This document shows positions 46,290 through 57,068 of a stretch of 64,000 nt of DNA, in pieces. The stretch comes from Lutjanus erythropterus (lineage: Eukaryota; Chordata; Actinopteri; Lutjaniformes; Lutjanidae). The stretch lies in assembly GCA_020091685.1 (NCBI GenBank), contig CM034597.1, forward strand, positions 2,116,646 through 2,180,645. The letters are read 5' to 3'. The notes under the pieces were generated by a model that worked only from the letters and a program-made list of their open reading frames with translations, ran no database searches and was not told the origin of the DNA. A program made the translations under genes and the position numbers. Each line of letters begins with the position of its first letter. Positions within the stretch are counted from its first letter, which is position 1.

Positions 46290-46600
46290 ACTTAAAGCTG
46301 ATCCTGCATAATGTCCGGTCAGGAATATGCAATGGACGAAAGTGGACTCAAGCTGACCAAACAATAGGAAACCAGAGGCTGTTGTGGCCAAACAGAGATT
46401 TTCTCTACTGCATCCTCAATCGGCCTGTTGCACCTGAGGGGCACATCGCACTCTGAGCTTGACGGGGCACAACATGCAGGACTCAGGTAGGACGAGGGGA
46501 GGAGGACTTTGTTTTTACATCCATGATCACCATCTTGTTGTTCCTGTTTACATTCAACCTGATAAAAATTCAAAAACTGCACCACAGAATAATTTACTGG
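46290..46600 (+). pseudogene. LINE AP-endonuclease relic
   Basis: Plus-strand reading contains ILHNVRSG (46302-46325), resembling the N-V-R-S-L start of teleost LINE endonuclease domains. Later, from 46475, GRTRGGGLCFYI matches the G-K-x-R-G-G-G-x-C-x-Y/F-I block of that domain. The distance between them is shorter than usual and several stops intervene, so it is dead and partly deleted. The open frame 46459-46746 captures only the second block. The reverse-transcriptase part does not follow. Attribution to an L2/CR1-like clade is plausible but not proven. Confidence 0.55.
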
Positions 46601-47790
46601 GTGTATACATGTATATTTTTATTTACTTTTCTTATGTATTTCGACCCTATTTCATTTTGAATTTAATTAATAATTTGTGTTTTTGTATTCAATGTGTATT
46701 TTGTGTGTATTATCCTGTGTTGTATAGTGGTAAGAAATTACCTTAAAGAGGAGAAACACATATAACACAATAAGAATCTCATTTATTTCTCATAAGACAA
46801 AGAAAAAATGATTGTGAGAAACAGAATTTTCCTCTGGGAAGACCTGCCACTATCCTCATGAAAACCACATTATTAGTCAAAAGTCAAAACACCATTAAAG
46901 GATTAAAAGAAAACTGCGTCATATCCACAAATCCAGCTCCACCTGAATACACAAAAGGTGTAACAGGTGATTTTCTGTTGCAATCTCTACACATTAAATT
47001 ATTCTCTTTGAAGCTGTGTTGTCTTGTCCTATAACATGCATTATGTTGTACTGTGAAAGAGTGCCATGCAGTGGCTGTGTTGAACAGGATGTGGCCTATT
47101 TTCTGTTTGGAGGAGACAGAGAACTAGTATTTCTAGCCAGATCCCATGTGACAGGCCTACATGACAGCGAGCCCAGCTGTGCCGAGGGGGATGCATTTCC
47201 TCTCACGTCTCTTGTCTGTCTCTCTTTTTTTTTCTTCTACTCTCCTGCCTGTCTCTCATTCTCATTTTATTCCACATACTTTGAGCCGCCTTCCACCTGT
47301 CTCCTTCATGGGCATTGACAGAGAAGCTTTCAGAAGGTGGAACACACCTTCTGTTGGACATTTTGGAGGAACATGGTTCTTGCTACTTTTTTTAAATCTT
47401 TATTTAATTTTATGTTTAGGAAATGTTTGGGTGTAAGCTGATTTAATTGCTTGGCATATTCTCAGCTTGGGTACGCATTCAGTGTATCCTTATTTGGACA
47501 CATTAATGTGCCTTGTTATGACATTTGTCCAATCATTTTCTCACCAAGCCTGAACACATCTCAACACCTATTAGAGATTTTAAAAACAACTTGTCAAGGC
47601 CCTGATACCATACAAACTGGATGTGAACAGCGGAGCTGTTTACAAAGTGAGTTTCTGTGAACAGTTACATAAGTAAATTTTGGGCCGCATTCAGATGTCT
47701 GCAAATGTTTGCATCCAAGTTAACAGTCTTTGCACCACACCGAACAAACAAAGTAACATTTGCTATTTGTTGTCATTTTGTATCTCTTCG
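46601..47790. other. No gene recognised
   Basis: AT-rich up to about 47000. Then GC-richer DNA with two overlapping plus frames (47016-47318 and 47161-47436) of about 90-100 codons, neither with a recognisable domain. A pyrimidine-rich tract lies at 47215-47260. Confidence 0.4.
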
Positions 47791-47794
47791 TAGT

Positions 47795-48490
47795 AACTGT
47801 GGTCTCTTTTTGTAGTTTTTTTGTATCTATTTCAGTAGCCTATGTGTGTCTTTGACTGTGTGGTTGTTTTGACTCTTTTTGTTGTCACTTTGCATGTCTT
47901 CATAACAGTTTTGCTCCTCGTCATTATCATTTTGCATTACTAGACATTCTGTGGTATTTGGTGGTTCTTTGTAATTGTTTTGGTCTCGTTGTCATTTTGT
48001 GTCTCTTTGTTGTCATTTTGTCTCTCTTTGTAGTAGTTTTAGTCTCTTTTTGTAGTTGTCTTGCATCTCTTTCAGTACATTATTTGACTCTTTTTGTAGC
48101 CACTTTACATGTCTTTGTAATAGTTTTGCACCTTTTCATTGTCATCTTGCATCAATGTGTAGTCATTTTGTGGTGTTTGGTGTCTCTTTGTGCTTGTTTT
48201 GCATCTCTTTGTTGCTGTTATGCTGTCTGTGTTGCTGTTGCTGTTATGGTGTCTGTCATTTTGTGTCTCTTTGTAGCTGTTTTGGTCTCTTTGTTGTCAT
48301 TGTGTGTCTCTTTGTAGTTGTTTTGGTCTCTTTGTTGTCATTGTGGGTCTCTTTGTAGTTGTTTTGGTCTCTGTTGTTACTGTGTGTCTCTTTGTAGCTG
48401 TTTTGGTCTCTTTGTTGTTACGTTGGGTCTCTTTGAAGTAGTAATGGTCTCATTTAGCAGTTATTTTGTGTCTTTGAAGTGTCCCTGTGA
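47795..48490. repeat. Minisatellite of TCTCTTTGTAGTTGTTTTGG units with higher-order duplication
   Basis: In the right part, GTCTCTTTGTAG starts at 48265, 48306, 48347, 48386 and 48427 (periods 41, 41, 39, 41). Each 41-bp unit is itself two roughly 20-bp halves. To the left, about 47809-48000 and 48047-48230 are two diverged copies of a roughly 240-bp block (CTCTTTTTGTAG..., TATTTCAGTA..., GTGGT(A/G)TTTGGTG). The 119- and 100-codon frames here are repeat artefacts, possible because the period is not a multiple of three. Confidence 0.9.
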
Positions 48491-48500
48491 GGTGCATTCT

Positions 48501-49900
48501 GCAGGTGAGACCCTGGGAGGTTTGGTCCTGACCCTTTGAACCCCAAAGTCTGGGTCTCATAGGCCCATTCAGTAATCCATCCATGCACGTTCAATTCTTT
48601 CTCTAACCCGGGAAAACATCTAAGACTTGTTCAGTAGTTACTTTGCTCCAGTAGAGTTTCACACACTGTCTGCCATGTAGAAATTTGATGTTGGTTTCTA
48701 GTTTCTACTGGTGTTAAATTACTGCTAAGCTGAAGTATGGATGTGCTGCAGGTTGTCCTGCTTTTAGCCTCCATGCAATATTAGAACAGCTGCCTTGACT
48801 AGGTTTATACAAAAAAGTGAATATATTTGATGACATGAGGAGAATCAATAGTAAATAATCATAATAAAATACTGGAAATACGTAACTAACATTACATCAG
48901 TGGATTGGATGACTTCAAAGGTTTTGGTGGTGAATGGTGTAAGATGGAAGGAGCTTAGGATGGAGTGGATTGATGCCTCCTCCTCCCTCTCTGGCCCTGC
49001 TCCATCTCCTTCTCTGTCTCCCACTCCCTCTGCTCCCTGCATTCCCCCATATAGAATTATAGATGTGGTACATTAACTGGTGGACGCACCTAATCTGGGA
49101 GCACACTGGGGAGAACTAGAAAGAGGCGGCACATGGGAGAGGCGATGAGAGAACACGCACAAACATAAAAGGCAGATGAATAAGTTATCAGCCTGCTTCC
49201 CCTATAGAGCGCGACAACGACTTTCATTACAAAGTTCAAACAACCGTCTGTATATCTATCTGCATCTTTTCTATGTTTTGATTCTCCCCATCTGAGAGAA
49301 CTCTGGAGTATCAAAAAAAAGTTTTATATAGAACAGAAAAACACCTAGGTTTGTACATAAGTGGTGAGCTTGGAGGAATGTTTGGTGTTTATGTGCACTT
49401 TTGCACAACTATAACAATATCAGGGACTATTGGTTTGGGTACAAGTATGCAGCGCCAAACCTCTGCAGGCCTCAGAACATTTATGAAAGGAGCATATGTA
49501 GATATATTGAGCTGCTGCATGTACTTATGCAAATTTCTATATGCGAGGGCTTTTAACCTGAAGTTAGCATGTCTCTCAACCACTTGGGACTGAGCAGAGA
49601 GCGTGGTATGCTGTATCTGTAAGAGACACACACATGCAAACGCCCACATCTGTTTAAACATCTACAACACATGCTGGGCGAAGAAAAGCTCAGACTTTAG
49701 CTGAACACGGGGAACTGCTACATAATAGTATATTAAGGTTGATTGCAGGTAGTTTGAGAGCATTAATGGGGCTTATTTTTCATTTCTTCTATGGTTTTTG
49801 AAGTGTCCTCAAGCATGTCATTTTCTCCCTATACCCCTCCCTACATCTACCTCAATCTCTTGCTTTAATCAACACCAACCAGCCTCTTTTTTTCCTGCCT
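48501..49900. other. No gene recognised
   Basis: Unique-looking DNA. Frames of 63-90 codons on both strands near 48845-49661 have no recognisable domains. Confidence 0.45.
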
Positions 49901-49902
49901 AG

Positions 49903-50064
49903 ATGACAGTCCTTGAGTTGCCGACAGCCGCCGCAGTGCCTGTCCATCTGCAGTGTTTCCCTTGTGGCATCAACATATCGCTACCGTCAGAGGAAAACCT
50001 CGAGGCTCTGAGAAAGTGTCAGCTTTTCAGCAACGAGGAGACTCACCTCGTGTCTAGACTGTGA
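49903..50064 (+). CDS. Weak candidate exon: 53-codon open frame after an acceptor-like site
   Basis: A pyrimidine tract CCTCTTTTTTTCCTGCCTAG ends at 49902 and is followed directly by ATG. The frame begins MTVLELPTAAAVPVH, then LQCFPCGINISLPSEENLEA, and ends at TGA 50062-50064. The other two frames close almost at once. The stretch is GC-richer than its flanks, with CpGs and no repeat. In favour: strong acceptor shape, unusual base composition, plausible amino-acid mix. Against: only 53 codons, an in-frame TAG just before the ATG, no homology I recognise, and no downstream donor or nearby polyadenylation signal that fits. It could equally be a conserved noncoding element. Confidence 0.15.
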   Translation: MTVLELPTAAAVPVHLQCFPCGINISLPSEENLEALRKCQLFSNEETHLVSRL

Positions 50065-50248
50065 ATTTTAGATGTTGTACAATGACCTGAGCCGCTGAAT
50101 TTGTACCGTTAGGGATATTCCACTTGCAGCATGCAACAGGCCTTGTTAGCACTCAGGGAGAAATGGATAAATGAGGGGGAAAATAAGATTACAAAAAATA
50201 ACAATACAACAAAAGATTTTTTTTTTCCTGCCAGTGGGTTTAAGTTAA

Positions 50249-50321
50249 CCCAATGTCAGCTGGGAAAGGCTCCAGCCCCCCACGACCCTTCGGGAATAAG
50301 CGGTTACAGGAAATGGATGGA
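50249..50321 (+). mobile_element. 73-bp LINE 3'-tail insertion with perfect 14-bp target duplication
   Basis: The insert contains GTCAGCTGGGAAAGGCTCCA, then GCCCCCCACGACCC, GGGAATAAGCGGTTACAGGA and AATGGATGGATGG. This is a very common teleost retroposon 3' end with a GGAT-type tail. It is flanked by the identical 14-mer tgggtttaagttaa at 50235-50248 and 50322-50335. That is the mark of target-primed reverse transcription of a severely 5'-truncated LINE. Confidence 0.92.
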
Positions 50322-50469
50322 TGGGTTTAAGTTAAGACTGATGTTGCTTTTTTAAGGTCCAATGCCAATAGTTTGTGCAGAGCTGTGCAAATCACTCTAC
50401 TGGTGTAAAATGAAGTGGATGATGAATGGGCAAGTTGATTTATGACAAATGAACTCTCAGCCAATCATA

Positions 50470-50850
50470 TCACATATAACACTCCAAAATTAGGCTAAAT
50501 TTTGGCAAGTGAAAAACCAGGTATTTTTGAAGGGGGTCCCTTGACCTCTCACCTCAAGATATATAAATGAAAATGGTTTCTATGCATACCCAATAGACTC
50601 CCCTTTACAGCCATGTCAAAAACCACACAGTTCATTGCACCATATAGATGTGTGTTTTGATTTTGTTTTGTTTTTTAAATTCTTGGAGAAATCTCCAAAA
50701 ATGTTTTGAAACATTGTCATAGCATGAATTTTGCTGTGGTGTTCCTCAGGGTCTTGGCGCCTTAATATAGTATTTTGAAGAGATTTTTTGACAATTTAAT
50801 TCAATTCTCCAGTAGTAAAATAGGTTAAATTTTGCACCAAATCTGTGTAA
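50470..50850. repeat. Dispersed teleost repeat (GGGGGTCCCTTGACCTCTC)
   Basis: TTTTTGAAGGGGGTCCCTTG, ACCTCTCACCTCAAGATATA, AATGAAAATGGTTTCTATGC and CAATAGACTCCCCTTTACAG follow a repeat I recognise from teleosts. The copy diverges after about 50620. Boundaries approximate; class unknown. Confidence 0.55.
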
Positions 50851-51439
50851 TAAACTATATGATAGAAGATGGAATGGTCACCATTTACTTAAGCTGTTCT
50901 AAACCCTTAAATTACTTCTTCTATGTTATAATTCAGTCAAATAATAACACTGAGAATTGACACATATTTTCAGATTCAGCATGATTTACACTTTGCAAGG
51001 ATATGCAGTTATCTCCAAATGCCCATAATGAATACATCTTTATTTGAAGTAGGCTTATATTCGAGACAGACTTTATTTCGAATTCCTTGTTAAACATTCT
51101 ACACTTCGAAAATGTGAGAGGCCTCTAAAGAAAATACAATGTTTACCACAGATTACTGACTATATAAATTTGACACACAGTTCTGAGCTGCACCTCACAT
51201 TAATCTTCAGGTTCCAGCTTTCAAATGATGTATACCACCTCTACATGTTACATACTTTTGACCTGCTGTCTCACTGTAAAGAGCTCCAGTCCCCACATAA
51301 AAATGACCAAAATAAGTGGGAGGGGGAGTAATTGCGTCAGTTTAATGGTATATGCTAAATCTTTTACATTGATAATGCTCAAATCATATTGTGATCCATG
51401 TATATTTAAAGAATAAAACATGAGACCCCAATTTTGCTA
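50851..51439. other. No gene recognised
   Basis: AT-rich DNA. A 63-codon plus frame at 51225-51416 has no recognisable motif. Confidence 0.45.
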
Positions 51440-51720
51440 GAAAAGTTAGGAATGATGACGCGCAGCACTAATGAGTCCCAGCATTGAGGTGTGTGAGGCT
51501 CTTTTGTAGCAGCCTGGTGTTGTTTGCATGAGATTTAATCAAGGTAAACACAGTGGACGAACGCTCCAGGGCGGCACTTCTCCAATCAGAGACTGCAGAT
51601 TTATCAACATGGGTGTCCTGCTGCCTTCAGACGGCTGCAGGGATTTAATGAACTGAAGGAGAAGCTTTTCACACAGTAGAAAGCAGCTGGGGACAACAGG
51701 TGCTGTAAGAATAATTCATA
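51440..51720. promoter_or_regulatory. Candidate conserved noncoding segment
   Basis: Balanced unique sequence: GACGCGCAGCACTAATGAGTCC, GTTTGCATGAGATTTAATCAAGG, CTTCTCCAATCAGAGAC (CCAAT-type core), GGGATTTAATGAACTGAAGG and AATAATTCATATTAATAC. No open frame. Inference from texture. Confidence 0.3.
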
Positions 51721-52159
51721 TTAATACAGAGATTATTGCAGACTACTTTTCCAATGTTCATGTTTTAACTACAATATTCTTGCATCTAATGGCTGGAGAG
51801 TGTTGTCATTCCTGTAAAATTAGCCCAGGAGTCCATGGTTGGTCTCTTTTGAACACTCAGAAATCAGTCAGAATCACTGTAAGTGCGACTGGAATTGAGT
51901 AATATAAGTTTGAACCCACTGAAGTAGAAGGTTTTTACTCCCACCTGAAATATAGTTTTGCAAATAATTGCCTGCAGATGTCCTACAGCTGGGACTTATT
52001 AGCTAGAAAACACAATGGGACCACACAGGCTGTGTGTGGTGGGGCACTGGTGCACTGAAAGCCATGATATATTTATGGTAAAACAGGGGGACCAGGGACT
52101 TATTAGCTATTTATCCAATTAGATGCATGATTTTCTAGCATGTAGAGCTGCTTACACTG
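51721..52159. other. No gene recognised
   Basis: No frame of note and no recognised repeat. Confidence 0.45.
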
Positions 52160-52330
52160 TATCACCTTTTCTCCACTGGGAGGGCACCCTAGAGGGCACC
52201 TTACCATGTTTTGCCCATTAGACGGGAACCCTATGTTTTTCCCACTGGAAGGGCACCTTTGAGGACACTCTCAGGGGCACTTCATCATGTTTATCTAGTG
52301 TAAGAGCATCCAAGAGGGCACTTTTGTGGT
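52160..52330. repeat. Minisatellite of the GTTTTGTCCACTAGAAGGGCAC family, locus 2
   Basis: TTTTCTCCACTGGGAGGGCACCCTAGAGGGCACCTTACC, then GTTTTGCCCATTAGACGGG, TTTTTCCCACTGGAAGGGCACC and TTTATCTAGTGTAAGAGCATCC are diverged units of the family seen at 11165-11445. As there, the array ends in a T-rich run (52322-52352). Confidence 0.75.
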
Positions 52331-52870
52331 GTTTTTGTTTTTTTTGTTTTTCAAATATTTTATTGTGCTGATCAACTGGACCTTTGAGAATGTAATGACA
52401 TTTTTTGTCAGTGTTGAGATGACTATTGTTTTTGCATCTTGAAATGGTTTGAATCAATCAAACTACAAGAATCTCAACTTTCTAATGTCACATGAGGACC
52501 CACTCTTAAATGTAGCAGTTGTGTACTCGACAGTCCTGCCTCATTTTCACGAACCACCCAGCGGTTTGCGCCACTCCTGCTGTACGCTGGGCAGTGGAAC
52601 ACAGACAGGCAAAACAAGAATAAGAAAATATCAAATGGTCAGTCAGACTCAAAACTCAAATGTGTACTTTTTGCAAAAAGAGACTTTCTTTAAATAATCA
52701 CCCACAAGAGCTCATTCATTTCCATTTGCCACTGTGTCACTGCTCATCGCTTGTTCATGGTTGGCAGCTTCAGTCTCCACCCCTGCCTCTTCCTCCATCT
52801 CAGCCGAGTTCCCATGTTTACCGTTGGTTTCTTAATACACCATGTCCTCCACCTACGTCAATGCTAATTC
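52331..52870. other. No gene recognised
   Basis: Frames at 52449-52697 and 52660-52983 (82 and 107 codons) have no recognised domain; the second ends in the CA array. Confidence 0.4.
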
Positions 52871-52872
52871 AG

Positions 52873-52925
52873 AACACACACACACACACACACGCACACA
52901 CACACTACACTACACTACACTACAC
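52873..52925. repeat. (AC)n followed by (ACACT)n
   Basis: A CA array with one GC interruption passes into four ACACT units. Confidence 0.96.
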
Positions 52926-53112
52926 ATATTCCATCACCTTTGCTTTTACCTGTCAGTACAGACGGACACAGATTGTGTGCTGAGAGGTGCTACATTATCA
53001 TCTGCGTGGGCTTTTACAACACACAACACACAGTAGCTTACTGGTTAAATGGGGCTTGAATGAGCAAAAAACAGCGTATTCAAAGAGCCACTGAACAAGA
53101 AGGAACATAAGA

Positions 53113-53114
<2 letters not shown>

Positions 53115-53161
<47 letters not shown>
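53115..53161. repeat. (AC)n microsatellite
   Basis: About 23 uninterrupted CA units. Confidence 0.98.
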
Positions 53162-53162
<1 letters not shown>

Positions 53163-53265
53163 CCTGTTTGACCAGCAGCCAATACGCTTAATGAAAGAAG
53201 TGATGAGTTATTGACAACTGCTGGCTATCTGAAGCTGCTGAGGTGTCTATTGGTGTCAGTGTGCT

Positions 53266-53266
<1 letters not shown>

Positions 53267-53325
<59 letters not shown>
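53267..53325. repeat. (AC)n microsatellite
   Basis: About 29 uninterrupted CA units, the longest dinucleotide array in the window. Confidence 0.98.
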
Positions 53326-53329
<4 letters not shown>

Positions 53330-54424
53330 TCTGATACAGCATTCCAAGCAAAATAATTGTGTCTCCTTGTATCAGGGTGTGAGGGTGGATGTTACTGGTG
53401 ATGAGTGAATATTGAGTACATCATCTTTGAGCACACTGCTCCATGATGGCTATTTATCTTAGAGAGAGCCTTTCAGTGTGTGTGTGTGTGTGTGAAATGT
53501 GTATGTTTCAGCATCTTTGTGTGGTCTACACTGAGACATGTGAGTGGCAGTAGGTTTAAGGGTCCAATTAGAGCCACTGACTCAATGCACTGGTGAGGCT
53601 AATTACTGGATTTACAATAATGAGTATATGTACACAAATGGAAGCCTGCACACGCAGAAATCTGACTGGTGCTGCTGCTGGGAGGAATGGGCCATGAAGG
53701 ATTTATGGTTTAGTCTGTGATGACTCCACACACACACTCCCACATACACGTAAAATTAACAAACATATCCACCCCTGTGATCCTCTACCCTCCTTCCACC
53801 TTCTCCTCCTCCTCCTGCCTGTCCTCCTCCCCTCGTTTGGTGTGAAATTAAACATTAAAGCCCAGCAGCACATGAGTCAAGGTGCTTAATGATGTCGACT
53901 TCCTAATAAATTTCTCTGGAGGAATAGATAAAGACAGAGAGACAGGTCGGGGGAGGGAGGAGGAGAGAGGAAGCAAATTCAGAGTGGATTAGAATATACA
54001 CAGGCTGGGCAACGTGATTGGACCTCGCAACAACAGAGGACTGGGAGTGACTCAGCTTGACCTCTGGTGGACCAAGTGGTGGTTATCTCAGGGCAATGGT
54101 TCACAAAATACTTTGGTTCAGAGTTTGGAATCTCAGGTAGCACTTCTGTTACCTTGCAATGCAGCTGGATTTTCAAGATCATGCAAGAATCCATCTTGCC
54201 ATTGTAAAAAGATGATCAATGTTATTCACCTCACATGTCAAGACTTGCAAGAATAATCAAAATAGTTGTAGCTGAGTTCCAGATATCCTCACTTAAAGCT
54301 TGGATCTTACCATAATGCAACTTGACTGTGCGATTAATTAGTTTCCCTGGTATTAAGCCCATGTCTGTCAAACTCTACATCCCAGTTTGCTGTGCAGATA
54401 TTATGTTAACAAGATTAAGAGTCT
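53326..54424. other. No gene recognised; part may be conserved noncoding
   Basis: 53850-53930 (GTGAAATTAAACATTAAAGCC, then AGGTGCTTAATGATGTCGAC) has conserved-noncoding texture. Around 54165-54205, AAGATCATGCAAGAATCCATCTTGCCA shares AGAATCCATCTTGCCA with 41245, marking a dispersed repeat fragment. A (TG)n tract lies at 53478-53492. Confidence 0.4.
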
Positions 54425-54835
54425 GCAGACATGCCTGAGGCTTTGTGAGGCAGTGCTTCAGCACAGCTGTGCTGTGACATAAATGCAAACATCAGCATGC
54501 TGACATGCGTACCGTGACAATGCTGACATGCTGATGTTTGACAAGTATAAGACTTTCCATGTTCACCAATCTTTGTTTACCATGTGAACAGCTAACATTT
54601 ACTGATTAGCGCTAAATACAACATACAGCTGAGGTTGATGAGAGAGTCATTAGTTTTACAATTCATCCTTAGAGTGACATCAATTATTTAACAAAATTTC
54701 ATGACAATCCACCCCATAGCTGACAAGACATTTCAAATACTTTACTTACATACATTTACAACACAAACTAACCTCACAGTGGTGAGGTCAGGGGATTGCT
54801 AAAGCTATTAGGATCATTTGTGAACCATCCATTCA
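54425..54835. repeat. Dispersed teleost repeat (GCTAACATTT/CATGCTGAC words)
   Basis: Ordered words are CAGCATGCTGACATGCG, AATGCTGACATGCTGATGTTTG, TTACCATGTGAACAGCTAACATTTACTGATTAGCG, ACATACAGCTGAGGTTGATG, AAATTTCATGACAATCCACCC and GTGAGGTCAGGGGATTGCTAAAG. They follow one of the most common unnamed teleost repeats. The copy is internally deleted. Class unknown. Confidence 0.75.
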
Positions 54836-56390
54836 GTGCATGTTGAGCAAATTACGTGTGAACCAAAGTGGCAGACTGAACAACTGACCAACATGGCAAA
54901 ACTTTTAGAACAGGGTGACTGAGCTCCTCCAGAACCACAGAAGACATTATTTGAGTATGCTTGTTCAGACTGTTGGTGAATTGACTCTGGCATATAAAAA
55001 TGGCCCTAATACACAGCCTGGAAGTAAGTCTAAGCCTTTTTTTGTACTACCTTCATGTTAGTCCCCCAGTCAGCAACAACAGCTGAGAATAAAAGGGCAT
55101 GACTTTAATCCCCCCTGCACTGATATCTCCACCAATGAGTAACTCAAAGTAATTCATGTCTGAATAATCTGAACCCCATTACATTAGGTTGTCTATGGCA
55201 TGGGAAAGAAATTGATAATTATTAGCTTCGCTCTTATATGTTATGAAGAAACTTATGGATAATAAAAATGGCCATAACCATAAACAGTAACGGTGTTTCT
55301 GCAGAATTATAGAGCAAAACTAGTCCAATTGTGCAAATAAACAGACTTGATAAAAAATAATGGTTGTGTGTCTGTAGCACTAATTGAATAAATTCTTTTG
55401 GGCTTTTCTCTTTATCATATATTTTTTATTTTCCACCATGACAGGGCTTAGTTTTTATTTACTGTTTGCAATCGTCATCTCAGTAAGCATATTTTCGATT
55501 TACAAAGTGGACTCATGTTGTACTGTGATGCAATAAGAGTGCAATGGGCAACACTGAACCAATCGCAGTTGGGAATTCTACCAAAGAACTTCAGCACTAT
55601 TAACAGCCAATGCAACAGCAACTTTTATTCAGAATATACTGTATTATAAACCTGGCATCATCCTGCTGCTTGCTGCAGTCACAACAGCATTTCACAAGAT
55701 GTTTTCATGCCTAGACAACAGAATAGGTAAATTGTCAGCGACTCCTAAAGCCAAATGTATGACAGGTGAACAGTGCCAGCAACGACAGGCGTACTGGTCT
55801 GTTGAATGAAAATTCAGTTTTTCTTCTAAACACATTATACATGTTAGAAAACAGTTGTCAAGAAATATTTTAAAAAATTACTTTTTTAGTTTACCTGAAA
55901 TATGGTTCAATGATGCACTGGAGCCGTATGCTTCCGCACACTGTATAAGCCATGCAAATCGACTCACAAACTATGCCTACCCGCCCACCCAACCAAACAC
56001 TCAGTTACAAATATACCTTCAGTGACTCTCTCGGTTCAAATCAGCCCAGCAATTAACTTCAGCCCACTTCAGTTCCAACAACCCGACAGAAAAAGAAAAG
56101 AAATACCATCCTGTTGCAGACTGACAGTAAAATGTTAATTCTGAGTGAGTTGATCGGTCACCGTCCTCTGGTTGTGGTAGCTAAAACATGTCAATAAACC
56201 TGCCTGATGAAGCACACATCTTTCAGGTAATTTGACACATGAGACATGCACCCCCAGCATTTCAGAGCAGAGAGAATTACTGACTAAATGTCACAGCCCT
56301 CTGTGTCTGATCATGAGCCAGAAGGTACACTTTGGCTATTGTATGTGACATGGTCAGAAAGCCCTTTTTAACATGTGATTAATACTGTGA
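54836..56390. other. No gene recognised
   Basis: No frame of 60 codons in this stretch. Nothing recognised beyond ordinary AT-rich DNA. Confidence 0.5.
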
Positions 56391-56442
56391 AAGGGTTGCA
56401 GGTTGCGTATTGGTTACTTAGGTTTAGGCAGAAGAGCTACTT

Positions 56443-57068
56443 TTTTTTTTTATTGTTACAGTTAAACAGGGTGTACATAATTACATTTACATAAAATACG
56501 AAAAGCAAAACAAAAAACATCAAGTCAGGAGAGAAGAGGAAAAAGAAAGATGAGAAAAAGCAAATAAACAAAAATCACAACAACAATAAAAAAAAATCAA
56601 AAGACAAATCAAAAATAAAATATTTTCCCGTTGTACCTTAAGTCTTTTGTTACATCTTAAATGCATTTTGGAAAAAAAATGGTAAAGTCAAAATGTGGAC
56701 ATTGCATGGACATGCATTAAAATATACATGTCTAGATATCACATATAGACATACAAATTTAATTTTTATATAGAAGTGGACATCCTTTTTCATTTTTCAA
56801 AAGAAAGAAAGTTTTTAGCTTCAAAAATGCGTTCAAAAATTAAATTCTGTTTCTTATTTCTATGTACATCCTTTTCAAGAACCCACTTATTCTTCAAAAA
56901 CATTTTAAAACATTCAATATCCAGTTGCTGTTTCTTTATAGCTCTAAATATAAATGTTTTTGCCATCATAATGATGAGGTTATTGAGGTCTCTCCCATCC
57001 TCCTCATCCCTCAAATCTCCAAACAATACTGTCAAGGGACAACAATAAAAAAAATGTTCTATATGCAC
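56443..57068 (-). mobile_element. 5'-truncated L1-like LINE, 626 bp, minus strand
   Basis: Flanked by aagagctactt (56432-56442) and aagaactactt (57069-57079), a target duplication matching at 10 of 11. The plus-strand left edge is poly-T, the A-tail of a minus-strand retrotransposon: the minus strand ends CTGTAACAATAAAAAAAAAA. Upstream of the tail are about 345 bp of AT-rich 3' untranslated sequence and the C-terminal end of ORF2 (next entry). 5' truncation at the start of the retained coding part is typical of target-primed reverse transcription. Confidence 0.88.
56790..57068 (-). pseudogene. C-terminal fragment of an L1-like ORF2 protein
   Basis: An open minus-strand reading of about 92 codons begins V-H-I-E-H-F-F-Y-C-C-P at the truncation point; the first codon is GTG, not a true start. 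It continues NNLIIMMAKTFIF and ends in a charged tail before the stop. EH-FF-x-CP followed by a hydrophobic NxLIxxAKxxIxxx helix is the usual C-terminus of L1-type ORF2 proteins, downstream of the reverse transcriptase. There are no internal stops, so the insertion is probably not very old. Without the endonuclease and reverse-transcriptase domains it is inactive. Confidence 0.8.

Noticed and set aside
47958-48358. Membrane-protein-like frames rich in Leu, Val, Cys and Phe
   Set aside because: They arise from the TCTCTTTGTNGTNGTTTTG minisatellite, whose 41-bp period shifts frame every unit.
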